A stretch of 64,000 nt of DNA from contig NZ_JAATNG010000001.1 of NCBI RefSeq assembly GCF_013184805.1, positions 1,302,001 to 1,366,000 of the forward strand. The letters run 5' to 3'. This document shows positions 18,143 to 26,463 of this stretch, piece after piece. The DNA is from Pseudoruegeria sp. HB172150 (GTDB taxonomy: Bacteria > Pseudomonadota > Alphaproteobacteria > Rhodobacterales > Rhodobacteraceae). The translations under genes were made by a program, and so were the position numbers. The first letter of the stretch is position 1. Every line of letters starts with the position of its first letter. The notes below the pieces were generated by a model. It made no database searches and was not told where the DNA came from. It was given only the letters and a program-made list of their open reading frames with translations.

Positions 18143-19231
18143 ATGTCCCACCCCCTTTTCCAGCCATTCACCGCAGGTGACATCGAGCTGAGCAACCGCG
18201 TCGTCATGGCCCCGCTGACCCGGAACCGCGCCGACAACGACACCGGCGAAGTCGGCGACCTGCACGTCGAGTACTACCGCCAGCGCGCCGGCGCCGGTCT
18301 GATCGTGACCGAGGCCACCCAGATCAGCCCCGAAGGCAAGGGCTACCTCGCCACCCCCGGCATCTACACCGAGGAACAGGCCGCCGCCTGGAAGAAGGTG
18401 ACCGACGCCGTGCATGCCGAAGGCGGCAAGATCGTCGTCCAACTCTGGCATGTCGGCCGCATCAGCCACGTGTCGCTGCAACCGCACGGCCAGCAGCCCG
18501 TCGCGCCCTCGCCACTGGCCGCCGGCGTGAAGACCTTCACGGCCAACGGATTCGAAGAAACCTCGCCGCCCCGCGCACTTGCGCTGGAAGAGTTGCCGCG
18601 CGTCATCAACGATTACCGCCACGCCGCGCACATGGCGATGAAGGCAGGCTTTGACGGTGTCGAGGTGCACGGCGCCAACGGCTACCTCATCGACCAGTTT
18701 CTCAAGACCGGCGCCAACCGCCGCGACGACGCGTTCGGCGGCACGCCCGAAAACCGGGCCCGTCTGCTGCTCGACGTGATGGAGGCCGTGACCGGCGCAA
18801 TCGGCGGCGGCAAGGTCGGCCTGCGCCTGTCGCCGTTCAGCCCCGCGAACGGCATAGACGACGCCGATCCGATGGAAACCTTCGGCTACGCGATCCCGCA
18901 ACTGAATCGCTTCGACCTCGCCTATCTGCACATGGTCGAAGGGGCCACAGGCGGCACGCGTGAGCTGGCAGAGGGCGAAAGCATCGACGAACTGCGCAGG
19001 CTCTTCGATGGCCCATACATGGCCAATAACGGCTACGACCGCGAAATGGCCATGAAAGCGGTCGAATCCGGCAAGGCGGACCTGATCGCCTTTGGCCGGC
19101 CCTTCATCGCCAATCCGGACCTTGTGGAACGGCTGAAGCGCGACGCACCGCTCAACGAGGGCGACCGCGACACCTTCTACGGCGGCGGCGCGGAAGGATT
19201 TACCGACTATCCGGCGCTGGAGGTTGCCTGA
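18143..19231 (+). CDS. Old Yellow Enzyme-type alkene reductase
   Basis: A 362-residue FMN-dependent NAD(P)H oxidoreductase of the OYE family, which reduces activated C=C bonds and nitro compounds. Characteristic segments: RVVMAPLTRNRADN near the N-terminus, QLWHVGRISH, and HGANGYLIDQFLKTGANRRDDAFGGTPENRARLLLDV. The C-terminal FMN phosphate site is FGRPFIANPDL. It has an AGGAGA ribosome site. Naming it NemA would be a guess, so no symbol is given. Confidence 0.93.
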   Translation: MSHPLFQPFTAGDIELSNRVVMAPLTRNRADNDTGEVGDLHVEYYRQRAGAGLIVTEATQISPEGKGYLATPGIYTEEQAAAWKKVTDAVHAEGGKIVVQLWHVGRISHVSLQPHGQQPVAPSPLAAGVKTFTANGFEETSPPRALALEELPRVINDYRHAAHMAMKAGFDGVEVHGANGYLIDQFLKTGANRRDDAFGGTPENRARLLLDVMEAVTGAIGGGKVGLRLSPFSPANGIDDADPMETFGYAIPQLNRFDLAYLHMVEGATGGTRELAEGESIDELRRLFDGPYMANNGYDREMAMKAVESGKADLIAFGRPFIANPDLVERLKRDAPLNEGDRDTFYGGGAEGFTDYPALEVA

Positions 19232-19440
19232 ACGAACCCCGGGCGCAGCGCTTTGGCGTTGCGCCCTCCGGAATTCCGGCCCTTGCCGAACAGGCTCATG
19301 AGAGTCAGAGTGGGCGGAACGGAACGCCGGTATGGTTGAAACAGAAGGGCAGAAGCCCCAGATCTTGAGGCCAAGACCGGAGACGGACGAGTGTCGCCGC
19401 TTATCGGGGCCAGGACCGTCTTGCCAAGCAAGGAAAGAGC

Positions 19441-21852
19441 ATGTCTGAACAATTTCCGTCTTACCCAGTTCTGCCGCTGCGCGACATTGTGGTCTTCCCC
19501 CACATGATCGTACCGCTCTTCGTCGGGCGCGAGAAATCCGTGCGCGCGCTCGAGGAAGTGATGCAGGACGACAAACAGATCCTGCTGTCGAGCCAGGTCG
19601 ATCCCGGGGTAGACGAGCCCACTCCCGACGGAATCTTCGAGGTCGGCGTTCTCGCCAACGTCCTGCAGCTGCTCAAGCTGCCCGACGGCACCGTGAAGGT
19701 GCTGGTCGAAGGGCGCAGCCGCGTGCGTATCCACGATTACCTCGACAACGATCAGTTCTTCGAGGCGCGTGCCGAGGTGCTGGAGGAAGATCCGGGCGAT
19801 CGCGCCACCGTCGTGGCCCTGGTGAAATCGGTCGCCGAGGACTTCGAGCGCTACGCCAAGATCAAGAAGAACATCCCCGAGGAAGCCCTCGGTGCCGTGG
19901 CCGAGACGCGCGAGCCGAACAAGCTTGCGGATCTCGTGGCCGGTCACCTCGGCGTCGAGGTCGACCAGAAGCAGGAGCTTCTGGAAACGCTGTCCGTCGC
20001 CGAACGGCTGGAAAAGATCTATGGCCTGATGCAGGGCGAGATGTCGGTTCTGCAGGTCGAGAAAAAGATCAAGACCCGCGTCAAATCGCAGATGGAGCGC
20101 ACCCAGCGCGAGTACTACCTGAATGAGCAGATGAAGGCCATTCAGAAGGAACTGGGCGACGGCGAAGACGGCGCGAACGAGATCGCGGAACTCGAAGAGA
20201 AGATCGCGAACACCAAGCTGTCCAAGGAAGCCAAGGAAAAGGCCGAGGCAGAGGTGAAAAAGCTTCGCTCGATGTCTCCGATGTCGGCCGAAGCCACCGT
20301 GGTCCGCAACTACCTCGACTGGATGCTGTCGATCCCGTGGGGCACCAAGTCCCGCGTCAAGAAGGACCTGCACCGCGCCCAGGCGATCCTGGACGACGAC
20401 CACTACAGCCTGGAAAAGGTCAAGGAACGCATCGTCGAGTATCTCGCGGTGCAGCAGCGGTCGAAAAAGCTGAAGGGGCCGATCATGTGCCTCGTCGGCC
20501 CTCCGGGCGTGGGCAAGACCTCGCTGGGCCGGTCCGTCGCCAAGGCGACGGGGCGCGAGTTCATCCGCATCTCGCTTGGCGGCGTGCGCGATGAATCCGA
20601 GATCCGCGGCCACCGCAGGACCTATATCGGCTCCATGCCCGGCAAGATCATCCAGGCGCTGAAGAAGGCCAAGACCACGAACCCGCTGATCCTGCTCGAT
20701 GAAATCGACAAGATGGGCCAGGATTTCCGTGGCGACCCGGCTTCGGCGATGCTGGAGGTTCTGGATCCGGAACAGAACGCGACCTTCACGGACCACTACC
20801 TCGAGGTGGAATACGACCTCTCGAACGTGATGTTCCTGACCACGGCGAACTCCTACAACATGCCGGGGCCGCTTCTGGACCGGATGGAGATCATTCCGCT
20901 GGCCGGCTACACCGAGGACGAGAAGTCCGAGATCGCCAAGCAGCACCTGATCCCGAAGCAGATCAAGAACCACGGCCTGAAGAAGGGCGAGTTCGAACTG
21001 ACGGACGGCGCGCTTAAGGACATCATCCGCTACTACACCCGCGAAGCGGGCGTACGGAACCTGGAGCGTGAGATCGCCAAGATCTGCCGGAAATCGGTGA
21101 CCAGGCTGATCAAGAAGGAAGCCGAGACGGTCGAGGTTTCTTCCGACAACCTGGATGATTTCCTGGGTGTCCGGAAATTCCGCTACGGCCTGGCCGAAAA
21201 GGACGATCAAATCGGTGTCGTGACCGGTCTGGCCTGGACCTCCGTTGGCGGCGACCTGCTGTCGATCGAGGCTCTGCGCCTGCCGGGCAAGGGCCGGATG
21301 AAGACCACCGGCAAGCTTGGCGACGTGATGAAGGAGTCGATCGACGCGGCGTCGAGCTACGTCCGTGCCATCGCGCCGTCCATCGGCGTCAAGCCGCCGC
21401 GCTTCGACCGGATGGACATCCACGTGCACGTGCCGGAAGGGGCGACGCCCAAGGATGGCCCGTCCGCCGGTGTCGCGATGGTGACTTCCATCGTGTCGGT
21501 CCTGACGCAGATCCCGGTCCGCAAGGACATCGCCATGACTGGCGAGGTCACCCTGCGCGGCCACGTCCTGCCGATCGGCGGTCTCAAGGAGAAACTCCTT
21601 GCGGCTCTGAGGGGCGGCATCACCACGGTGCTGATCCCGCAGGAGAACGAGAAGGACCTGACCGAGATCCCGGACAACGTGAAGCAAGGTCTCACGATCA
21701 TCCCGGTCTCGACCGTGGCGGAGGTGCTGGACAAGGCGCTGGTACGCAAGCCGGAGCCCATCGAATGGGACGAGGCTGCCGAGGAAGAGGCCGCGGCCGC
21801 ACGCGCCGCGATGAATCCGCAGCCAGATGCGCCCGGTGCCGTCGCGCACTGA
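19441..21852 (+). CDS. lon: ATP-dependent protease La
   Basis: An 803-residue cytoplasmic AAA+ protease degrading damaged and regulatory proteins. Domains in order: substrate-binding LON-N (residues 8-200), coiled coil, AAA+ with Walker [10 protein letters not shown] and Walker [11 protein letters not shown], then the protease domain with the catalytic serine in [11 protein letters not shown] and lysine in [12 protein letters not shown]. Length is standard. A strong terminator follows, and the gene stands alone with about 200 bases of upstream region. Confidence 0.98.
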   Translation: MSEQFPSYPVLPLRDIVVFPHMIVPLFVGREKSVRALEEVMQDDKQILLSSQVDPGVDEPTPDGIFEVGVLANVLQLLKLPDGTVKVLVEGRSRVRIHDYLDNDQFFEARAEVLEEDPGDRATVVALVKSVAEDFERYAKIKKNIPEEALGAVAETREPNKLADLVAGHLGVEVDQKQELLETLSVAERLEKIYGLMQGEMSVLQVEKKIKTRVKSQMERTQREYYLNEQMKAIQKELGDGEDGANEIAELEEKIANTKLSKEAKEKAEAEVKKLRSMSPMSAEATVVRNYLDWMLSIPWGTKSRVKKDLHRAQAILDDDHYSLEKVKERIVEYLAVQQRSKKLKGPIMCLVGPPGVGKTSLGRSVAKATGREFIRISLGGVRDESEIRGHRRTYIGSMPGKIIQALKKAKTTNPLILLDEIDKMGQDFRGDPASAMLEVLDPEQNATFTDHYLEVEYDLSNVMFLTTANSYNMPGPLLDRMEIIPLAGYTEDEKSEIAKQHLIPKQIKNHGLKKGEFELTDGALKDIIRYYTREAGVRNLEREIAKICRKSVTRLIKKEAETVEVSSDNLDDFLGVRKFRYGLAEKDDQIGVVTGLAWTSVGGDLLSIEALRLPGKGRMKTTGKLGDVMKESIDAASSYVRAIAPSIGVKPPRFDRMDIHVHVPEGATPKDGPSAGVAMVTSIVSVLTQIPVRKDIAMTGEVTLRGHVLPIGGLKEKLLAALRGGITTVLIPQENEKDLTEIPDNVKQGLTIIPVSTVAEVLDKALVRKPEPIEWDEAAEEEAAAARAAMNPQPDAPGAVAH

Positions 21853-21875
21853 CCTGTGCCGCAGCTGCAAACAAG

Positions 21876-21904
21876 AAGGCGCCCTCCGGGGCGCCTTTTC
21901 TTTT
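21876..21904 (+). terminator. Rho-independent terminator after lon
   Basis: A 9-base perfect stem (AAGGCGCCC, 4-base loop, GGGCGCCTT) followed by TTCTTTT. It lies 24 bases after the lon stop. Confidence 0.85.
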
Positions 21905-22042
21905 GGGCAAATCACTGTATCTTCGGTGGATATTCGTTCACCGGTCTAGATTTAGGACTCGTACACAAGTGAAAGGTGGAAATAGTTAATTTCTGGGTGT
22001 AAGCTCGCTGCAATTGCAAACATCGGATTAGCTGGGGGTGTC

Positions 22043-22435
22043 ATGGCCAGAAAGACAACCGCGCACAAACCGACTGCCAACAAAATCGATAAGTCGGTGA
22101 CTGCCGAGACCACAAGTGAATTGCCGGAAATCGCCGATACGGCGGACGGACCGAAAGTCATGGGGAAGCGCGAACTTGTGAATCGCGTCGTCGAAGCGTC
22201 CGGCATCAAGAAACGTGCCGCCAAGCCGGTGGTAGAAGCGATGCTCAAGGAACTGGGCGACGCGCTCTCGCGGGGCGAAACGCTGAACCTGCAGCCATTC
22301 GGCAAGGGCATCGTCAAGAACTACCGGAATCTCGAGAATGCCGAGGTCGTGGAACTGCGCCTGCGCCGTTCGAAACAGGCGATCCGCGCTGCCGAAGAGT
22401 CGGACGAAGATCCCCTTGCGCAGCCTGCCGAGTGA
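22043..22435 (+). CDS. HU/IHF-family DNA-binding protein with N-terminal extension
   Basis: A 130-residue member of the HU family. The HU fold starts near residue 42 (MGKRELVNRVVEASGIKKRAAKPVVEAMLKELGDALSRGETLNLQPFGKGIVKNYRN). Before it is a 40-residue Lys/Thr-rich extension, so it is longer than the 90-residue standard. The DNA-inserting arm is short and ends in a basic stretch (LRLRRSKQAIRAAEES). It probably organises the nucleoid; HU-like proteins of this length are seen in Rhodobacterales. Confidence 0.88.
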   Translation: MARKTTAHKPTANKIDKSVTAETTSELPEIADTADGPKVMGKRELVNRVVEASGIKKRAAKPVVEAMLKELGDALSRGETLNLQPFGKGIVKNYRNLENAEVVELRLRRSKQAIRAAEESDEDPLAQPAE

Positions 22436-22456
22436 CGCTAAATGACAGCCCCGGCC

Positions 22457-22531
22457 GGGTGATTAGCTCAGTGGTAGAGCGCTTCGTTCACATCGAAGAT
22501 GTCAGGAGTTCGAATCTCTTATCACCCACCA
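22457..22531 (+). tRNA. tRNA-Val (anticodon CAC)
   Basis: A 75-base cloverleaf. The acceptor stem pairs GGGTGAT with ATCACCC, the D arm is TAGCTCAGTGGTAGA, the anticodon stem CTTCG/CGAAG encloses loop TTCACAT with anticodon CAC, and the T arm contains GTTCGAATC. CCA is encoded at the 3' end. It has no insertion at its 3' end. Confidence 0.95.
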
Positions 22532-22539
22532 TTCACCCG

Positions 22540-22749
22540 CTAGGGAACGTGCCATAGGCGCGGCACAGGGTGTCCGTTGTCGGACACGATGCGCCAGGGG
22601 CCGGTGCCGGTCTCCTGCTGTCGTCTCACCAGGCCTATGTCCCGCCACACATGCGCAGAGAACGCCGCATCGATGTCGCGCCGCAGCGGGACCCGAAACG
22701 CGTCCCGACACCGCTCCAACAGCCATTCGCTGAAATTCCACGTCCACAC
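22540..22749 (-). CDS. 69-residue Trp-rich protein, probable SoxR target
   Basis: A small protein starting at a GTG with an AGGGAG ribosome site 6 bases before it. The peptide reads (M)WTWNFSEWLLERCRDAFRVP and ends in a basic, proline-rich tail. The segment AHVWRDIGLVRRQQ vaguely recalls the short DUF1127 motif (xDIGLxR), which is an inference. The -35/-10 pair of a SoxR-type promoter reads toward it, starting about 40 bases upstream of the GTG. This position strongly suggests that SoxR drives the gene. Confidence 0.65.
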   Translation of the reverse strand: MWTWNFSEWLLERCRDAFRVPLRRDIDAAFSAHVWRDIGLVRRQQETGTGPWRIVSDNGHPVPRLWHVP

Positions 22750-22796
22750 GATTACTCTCCCTGACTTGGCCCCCTTGAGTCGGGCCCGGAGATCGT

Positions 22797-22827
22797 GGTG
22801 TAGTTCCTCAAGCCAACTTGAGGTCAA
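22797..22827 (-). promoter_or_regulatory. SoxR box within a 19-base-spaced promoter
   Basis: The sequence CCTCAAGCCAACTTGAGG (22806-22823) is an inverted repeat with a 4-base centre and differs from the E. coli soxS SoxR box only in that centre. On the minus strand TTGACC (22822-22827) and TACACC (22797-22802) flank it at exactly 19 bases. That over-long spacing is the hallmark of MerR-family promoters, where the oxidised regulator twists the DNA to allow transcription. It reads toward the 69-residue gene. Confidence 0.85.
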
Positions 22828-22830
22828 GCG

Positions 22831-23310
22831 ATGAAAAAGCCGGTTTCCAACGACCTGAGCGTCGGTGTTTTCGCCGAGCGGGCAGGGGTGCCCGTCTCCA
22901 CGATCCATTTCTATGAGGCCGAGGGCCTGATCGAAAGCTGGCGCACCCCCGCCAACCACCGCCGCTACGACCGGCGCGAACTGCGCCGGGTCGCCATCAT
23001 CCGCGTGGCGCAATCGGTCGGCGTGCCCTTGTCGGAAATCCGCGATGTGCTGGCGCGCCTGCCGCGCGACCGCGCTATCAGGGCCAGCGACTGGGCCGAA
23101 GCGGCGGAACCGTGGAAAGCACAGCTCGACGACCGCATCGCGCTCCTGCAGCGGCTGCGCGATCAGATCGGCGCCTGCATCGGCTGCGGCTGCCTGTCGG
23201 TGGAAAACTGCCCGCTCTACAACCCGGCCGACACGCTCGGCCGCAACGGTCCGGGCCCGCGCCGCTGGATCGGCGCCCGGCGCGAACGCGAGGGCATTCC
23301 GCAGCCCTGA
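22831..23310 (+). CDS. soxR: Redox-sensing MerR-family activator SoxR
   Basis: A 159-residue MerR-family regulator. The DNA-binding domain is at residues 8-50 (LSVGVFAERAGVPVSTIHFYEAEGLI), then the dimerisation helix, then the [2Fe-2S] cluster loop CIGCGCLSVENC with the four cysteines in SoxR spacing. The cluster is oxidised by redox-cycling compounds or superoxide to switch on the target promoter. Its own start lies only 7 bases after the SoxR box, so it may be autoregulated. The C-terminal tail of about 25 residues is longer than the enteric one. Confidence 0.95.
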   Translation: MKKPVSNDLSVGVFAERAGVPVSTIHFYEAEGLIESWRTPANHRRYDRRELRRVAIIRVAQSVGVPLSEIRDVLARLPRDRAIRASDWAEAAEPWKAQLDDRIALLQRLRDQIGACIGCGCLSVENCPLYNPADTLGRNGPGPRRWIGARREREGIPQP

Positions 23311-23362
23311 TCCGCAAACCCTTGCGCGCAGCGCGCTGCTTCGCTATCAGGCGCGTCGCGGC

Positions 23363-23438
<76 letters not shown>

Positions 23439-23487
23439 TCCTATTTCCATTGAAAACAAACGATAATTTCTCGATCCGGGCGCGGAA

Positions 23488-23520
23488 TCCATGGTAGTTC
23501 CCCCAAATTTCCATGGTAAT
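23488..23520 (+). repeat. Left double arm site (TCCATGGTA x2)
   Basis: Two copies of TCCATGGTA at 23488-23496 and 23510-23518, spaced 22 bases start to start (two DNA turns). The 33-base block matches 38799-38831 at 27 positions; all six differences are in the spacer between the two copies. It lies 50 bases inside attL. Paired, well-conserved sites near both ends are what an integrase arm-binding domain (or an excisionase) would need. Confidence 0.8.
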
Positions 23521-23600
23521 CTCCGATCACTTTTTGCTGATGTGATGGGGCTCTGCGCTAGAAGAATCGACACATCTCGCGACCGTTCCGTGTCCGCGTA

Positions 23601-23630
23601 TTGACATATATGCCACAGTAGTGTTACTGT
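23601..23630 (+). promoter_or_regulatory. Promoter with overlapping operator for the small-gene operon
   Basis: TTGACA (23601-23606) is a perfect -35 box; TACTGT (23625-23630) follows after 18 bases as a weak -10. ACAGTA (23615-23620), 4 bases, TACTGT forms an inverted repeat covering the -10 region. A repressor binding there would block the promoter. ACAGTA recurs in the palindrome at 27101-27113 upstream of the primase gene, so both could answer to one regulator. Confidence 0.55.
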
Positions 23631-23710
23631 TTAGCAACACACGGTGCTTTCTCCCGCGTGGCGCTGGCCCTTGTCCTCCACATCCATATTCCCACGACAG
23701 GAAACCAAAA

Positions 23711-24241
23711 ATGTTCGACAAAAATGTCGATAGCTTTCGAAATATGCTCACCATTCCCGGCAACGAAGCCCTGAAATCCCTCTGGGATGTTACGTCCGAC
23801 CGCTTGCTGGCGGAACTGGCCGATCAAGGCGTAACCATATCCAAGGCCGAACTGATGGGGTTGCGGTCCGTTCGCACGTACGTAGCGCTCAATGGGACGG
23901 ACGACAGCTATCTCATGAACGTTCGGCAGGAGATCGAAGAATCCCTCCCCCGTCTCAAAAAGGCGCGCGAGTTGGAAGAGGTCCGACAACGGATCGAAGC
24001 GGAAGATGCAGCAGCGGTCGAGGAAATACAAAGCCTCCGCCCCGCCAACCGGATGCAAAAGGCACGTGCCGCAGGGATGGATCTTCCGAAGCGCCACCAA
24101 GGCCGAAATGATCCCGAAACGACGGGCCAAAAGGAGCCGACTATCGAAGACCTCACACGTGCTGTCCAGCACCTCAGCGGTGCCGAGCGACTGAAGGCGC
24201 ATCGTGCGTTGCGAGACCTTCTCCAAGCGGACGACAACTGA
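23711..24241 (+). CDS. Element protein with charged coiled-coil region, unknown
   Basis: A 176-residue protein, first gene of the element operon. It starts MFDKNVDSFRNMLTIPGNEA, has a central charged helix likely to form a coiled coil (RLKKARELEEVRQRIEAEDAAAVEEIQSL), and ends in a basic/helical tail. I do not recognise the family. Its stop overlaps the next start by one base (TGATG). The frame extends 30 codons upstream but that stretch covers the promoter, so the later ATG is chosen. Confidence 0.65.
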   Translation: MFDKNVDSFRNMLTIPGNEALKSLWDVTSDRLLAELADQGVTISKAELMGLRSVRTYVALNGTDDSYLMNVRQEIEESLPRLKKARELEEVRQRIEAEDAAAVEEIQSLRPANRMQKARAAGMDLPKRHQGRNDPETTGQKEPTIEDLTRAVQHLSGAERLKAHRALRDLLQADDN

Positions 24242-24531
24242 TGGAGTACGTATCGGCAAGCGACATCAATTTGGCCCTCGGATACGGCCCCCGAGTCGAC
24301 GTCTCACGGAAGGTCATTTCGTTTACCGGTGGCCCTCGGGCTGAAACGGCCCGCATCCCAAGCGGAGTCGGTCGCGGCCAAGAGCGAGGCTACGATGTGG
24401 ACGCCGTCTGTGTTTGGTTGCGTCGGGTAGTGGCGGCGCATCTCTTCAACGGCCCGCAAGAGTTGGTGCTCCGATCACGAGCGCGCCCGGCGGCACGTAC
24501 GGTACGGCTGGATGTGGCTGGCGATGACTGA
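24241..24531 (+). CDS. Small element protein, possible DNA-binding
   Basis: A 96-residue protein beginning MEYVSASDINLALGYGPRVDVSRKV, a layout like the short winged-helix (MerR/excisionase-like) proteins of mobile elements: a helix-turn-helix start followed by a basic C-terminus (RSRARPAARTVRL). This is inference from appearance only. It is coupled by overlap to both neighbours. With the next two small proteins it is a candidate for the element's regulator or excisionase. Confidence 0.55.
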   Translation: MEYVSASDINLALGYGPRVDVSRKVISFTGGPRAETARIPSGVGRGQERGYDVDAVCVWLRRVVAAHLFNGPQELVLRSRARPAARTVRLDVAGDD

Positions 24532-24796
24532 ACCACGGTACATCACTATCAGCCACATTTCAGATGTGCTGCACGTGAGCCGCAACGATGTTGGCGCACT
24601 GCTTCGCCTCACTGGATGTGTCCCAACAGCAAAGGGCATTCACCGGCGGGATGGGGGATACCCCGTGCCAAAAAAGAACGGGTTCGACCCTCGCTCAACC
24701 ATCCGACACCTGAAACGCGTGCTCGCCCCCGAGCACTGGTCACCCGAACGCGCGAAAAAGCTCATGGGCATGGCAGTCCCGGAGTGCGACCTATGA
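24524..24796 (+). CDS. Small element protein with HTH-like start
   Basis: A 90-residue protein starting MTEPRYITISHISDVLHVSRNDVGALLR, which reads as a helix-turn-helix (ISDVLHVSRNDVGALL). The rest is basic and has GGYPVPKKNGFDPRSTIRHLKRVL. The frame begins 4 codons earlier at 24512; neither start has a strong ribosome site. It overlaps the preceding gene by 8 bases and the next by 4. Confidence 0.55.
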   Translation: MTEPRYITISHISDVLHVSRNDVGALLRLTGCVPTAKGIHRRDGGYPVPKKNGFDPRSTIRHLKRVLAPEHWSPERAKKLMGMAVPECDL

Positions 24797-25059
24797 CCAT
24801 GTACGTCTCCATTGCCGAAATTACCCAAGTGTGTGCTGAAAGCGAAAGTTGCGTTCGCGGTTTCGTTAATATGGTCAAGCCGAAGATCCGACGCGTCCGG
24901 AAGGGTGCCGGGGCGAGTACGGCCTACGTCTGCGAAGACGTGGTGCATGCATTCGAGCATGCCGCGTTGAACTGGGACGCTGCTAAATCTGCCGCCCTCC
25001 GAGAATTGGGTCGCCCTCTCGACACCTTCCGCCGTTCCTATTTTGGGCAGCGAATATGA
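24793..25059 (+). CDS. Small element protein with HTH-like start
   Basis: An 88-residue protein starting MTMYVSIAEITQVCAESESCVRGFV, the same layout as the two preceding proteins (short N-terminal sheet, then a helix-turn-helix-like segment). It continues KPKIRRVRKGAGASTAYVCEDVVHAFEHA. Overlap is 4 bases with both neighbours. The three consecutive genes could be diverged copies of one DNA-binding fold. Confidence 0.55.
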   Translation: MTMYVSIAEITQVCAESESCVRGFVNMVKPKIRRVRKGAGASTAYVCEDVVHAFEHAALNWDAAKSAALRELGRPLDTFRRSYFGQRI

Positions 25060-25589
25060 CCGAGGATATTGGTGCGCTTCCGCTAAAAAACCAGAAACAT
25101 GAACAGTTTGCTCGGTTGATTGCAGTAGACGGCATGGGTATTGGTCTCGCCTATGCCACGATACAGGGGCGGGTGCCTCCCGACGGTGAGGCGCTGTCCG
25201 GTTCGATCCGGGCCAGCGCCGGGGCTCTGGCAAAGAAGCATGCAACGCGGATCGAATTCCTACGCGAGGAACAGGCGCGTCTCGCCCTTGCCGCAGAAGA
25301 CGAGAATCCTCCGCCCGAGATCCGAGGCGACGACATTGGTGCACTGCTGGACCGGATCACGCGTGACTTGATGCAGAGCTGCGATGTGGCGACTGCTACC
25401 GGCCACCGTAAGATCGCCCAGCAGCTCAGTCGGGTGGCTCTCAAACACGTCGGTCGGGTGGGCCGCGCCCGCCGGAAAGGAGCGGTGAGTTATGGGGACA
25501 AGCTCGTGGACCCAGCATTCAAGAAACAGGTTTTTGACGCTATCATGATGCCGACGTGCACTTGCGGGGAGGCAGCGAACGATGAGTAA
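25056..25589 (+). CDS. Terminase-small-subunit-like protein
   Basis: A 177-residue protein. Residues 10-60 (LKNQKHEQFARLIAVDGMGIGLAYATIQGRV, then a helix ending KKHATRIEFLREEQARL) follow the pattern of phage terminase small subunits or related DNA-recognition proteins: K-x-E-x-F, then an Ala/Tyr/G HTH, then V-x-x-R-I. The C-terminus has a CTCGEAA motif. If correct, this would link the element to phage packaging, as in phage satellites, but the match is by eye and weak. It overlaps the neighbours by 4 and 8 bases. Confidence 0.4.
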   Translation: MTEDIGALPLKNQKHEQFARLIAVDGMGIGLAYATIQGRVPPDGEALSGSIRASAGALAKKHATRIEFLREEQARLALAAEDENPPPEIRGDDIGALLDRITRDLMQSCDVATATGHRKIAQQLSRVALKHVGRVGRARRKGAVSYGDKLVDPAFKKQVFDAIMMPTCTCGEAANDE

Positions 25590-25992
25590 CGACCCCTCCA
25601 TTGCGGCCCTGTTTCGCATCGCTGAAAGCGAAAGCGGCGCGGTCCGGCAGTTGACTGCGAAGCTGAAAACGGTACGCGGGAAGAGCGCGGAAAACACCCT
25701 TCGCCAGCTCGCCGAAAGCATCGACATCCTTAGCAGTACGCTTTCGAAGCTGGCAGGTATGGAGTTGCCTGAAGAGCAATCTCCATCGACGCCGGGAGGT
25801 GCAAAGTGCGACATGAGCGATGCGGGACACAACCTTTTCGCGGCGAAGCGTACCATTCTCGCCCTGAAGAATGGCATATGCCCAGCCTGTGGCGGTATAC
25901 TTCCGACTTCGCGTGCTAACGCACGTGCGCAGACGCCTGACACCCTAGCCATGGCGGAACGGATCGCGAAGGCACGCCATGCAGCTCAGTGA
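25582..25992 (+). CDS. Element protein with CxxC motif, unknown
   Basis: A 136-residue protein. The first 60 residues look helical (RIAESESGAVRQLTAKLKTVRGKSAENTLRQLAESIDILSSTLSKL), and the end has one zinc-ribbon half (GICPACGGILP). No family is recognised. It overlaps the next gene by 14 bases. Confidence 0.6.
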   Translation: MSNDPSIAALFRIAESESGAVRQLTAKLKTVRGKSAENTLRQLAESIDILSSTLSKLAGMELPEEQSPSTPGGAKCDMSDAGHNLFAAKRTILALKNGICPACGGILPTSRANARAQTPDTLAMAERIAKARHAAQ

Positions 25993-26320
25993 CTGGAAGG
26001 CACCTTGGTCCGGCCCTGCTTGTCCTCTGTCCTCGACGCAGGCACTGGGCGCATTCGGCCCGATCCATTACGACCCTGCGGCCACATACGTCGGCGACGG
26101 GCGCGGATCAGCCTTCCGGGTGGTCACGGAAGATGAGGCCCGCGAGCTTGGCCTTCATCACTGTTTCACGGGCGTCCGGTGCGCCAACGGACACATCGCT
26201 CCGCGCCGACTGCGCAGCGAGAAATCCGGTCGGGGTACTGGTTGTCTGGCGTGTCGCCGCGATGCGCGACGTCGCAAAAGTTCGGGCTCATCTATTCCAA
26301 TCAAACGCGGCAATAACTAG
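25979..26320 (+). CDS. Small zinc-ribbon-like element protein
   Basis: A 113-residue protein. The C-terminal half has RCANGHIAPRRLRSEKSGRGTGCLACRRDARR, a C-x2-GH-x-n-C-x2-C zinc-ribbon as seen before HNH domains in phage proteins; the HNH itself is absent. An alternative frame (25989-26324) overlaps it but lacks such a motif. It is the last gene before a hairpin-containing gap. Confidence 0.6.
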   Translation: MQLSDWKAPWSGPACPLSSTQALGAFGPIHYDPAATYVGDGRGSAFRVVTEDEARELGLHHCFTGVRCANGHIAPRRLRSEKSGRGTGCLACRRDARRRKSSGSSIPIKRGNN

Positions 26321-26355
26321 TTAACATGTTGAGCGTCCACGTCCCGTGGCACTCA

Positions 26356-26400
26356 GTGAGCCCTGCCGCATCCGACTTGTATTATCGCGGCAGGGCTCAC
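26356..26400. repeat. Perfect 14-base inverted repeat
   Basis: GTGAGCCCTGCCGC (26356-26369), a 17-base loop, then GCGGCAGGGCTCAC (26387-26400), exact over all 14 pairs. It lies in the gap between 26320 and 26464. There is no T tract after it, so a simple terminator is unlikely; an RNA hairpin or a protein-binding site are alternatives. Confidence 0.7.
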
Positions 26401-26463
26401 CTCTGCATTCCCGACATCTTGACACCACTCCACCCGACAGGAGCCTCAATGAAAGCAACTTGA

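Noticed and set aside
19232-19440. Heat-shock (RpoH-type) promoter searched for upstream of lon
   Set aside because: A CTTGAG at about 19364 has no suitable -10 element at the right distance, so no promoter is called.
19207-21915. Very long open frame on the minus strand opposite lon
   Set aside because: It is a shadow of the lon gene: the plus-strand protein has all Lon motifs, while the minus-strand frame has none and repeats leucine/histidine-rich composition typical of high-GC antisense frames.
22457-22531. tRNA-Val(CAC) considered as a second boundary of the element
   Set aside because: Its 3' end differs from the 20-base att core at several positions (GAATCTCTTATCACCC), and no integrase-type sites flank it.
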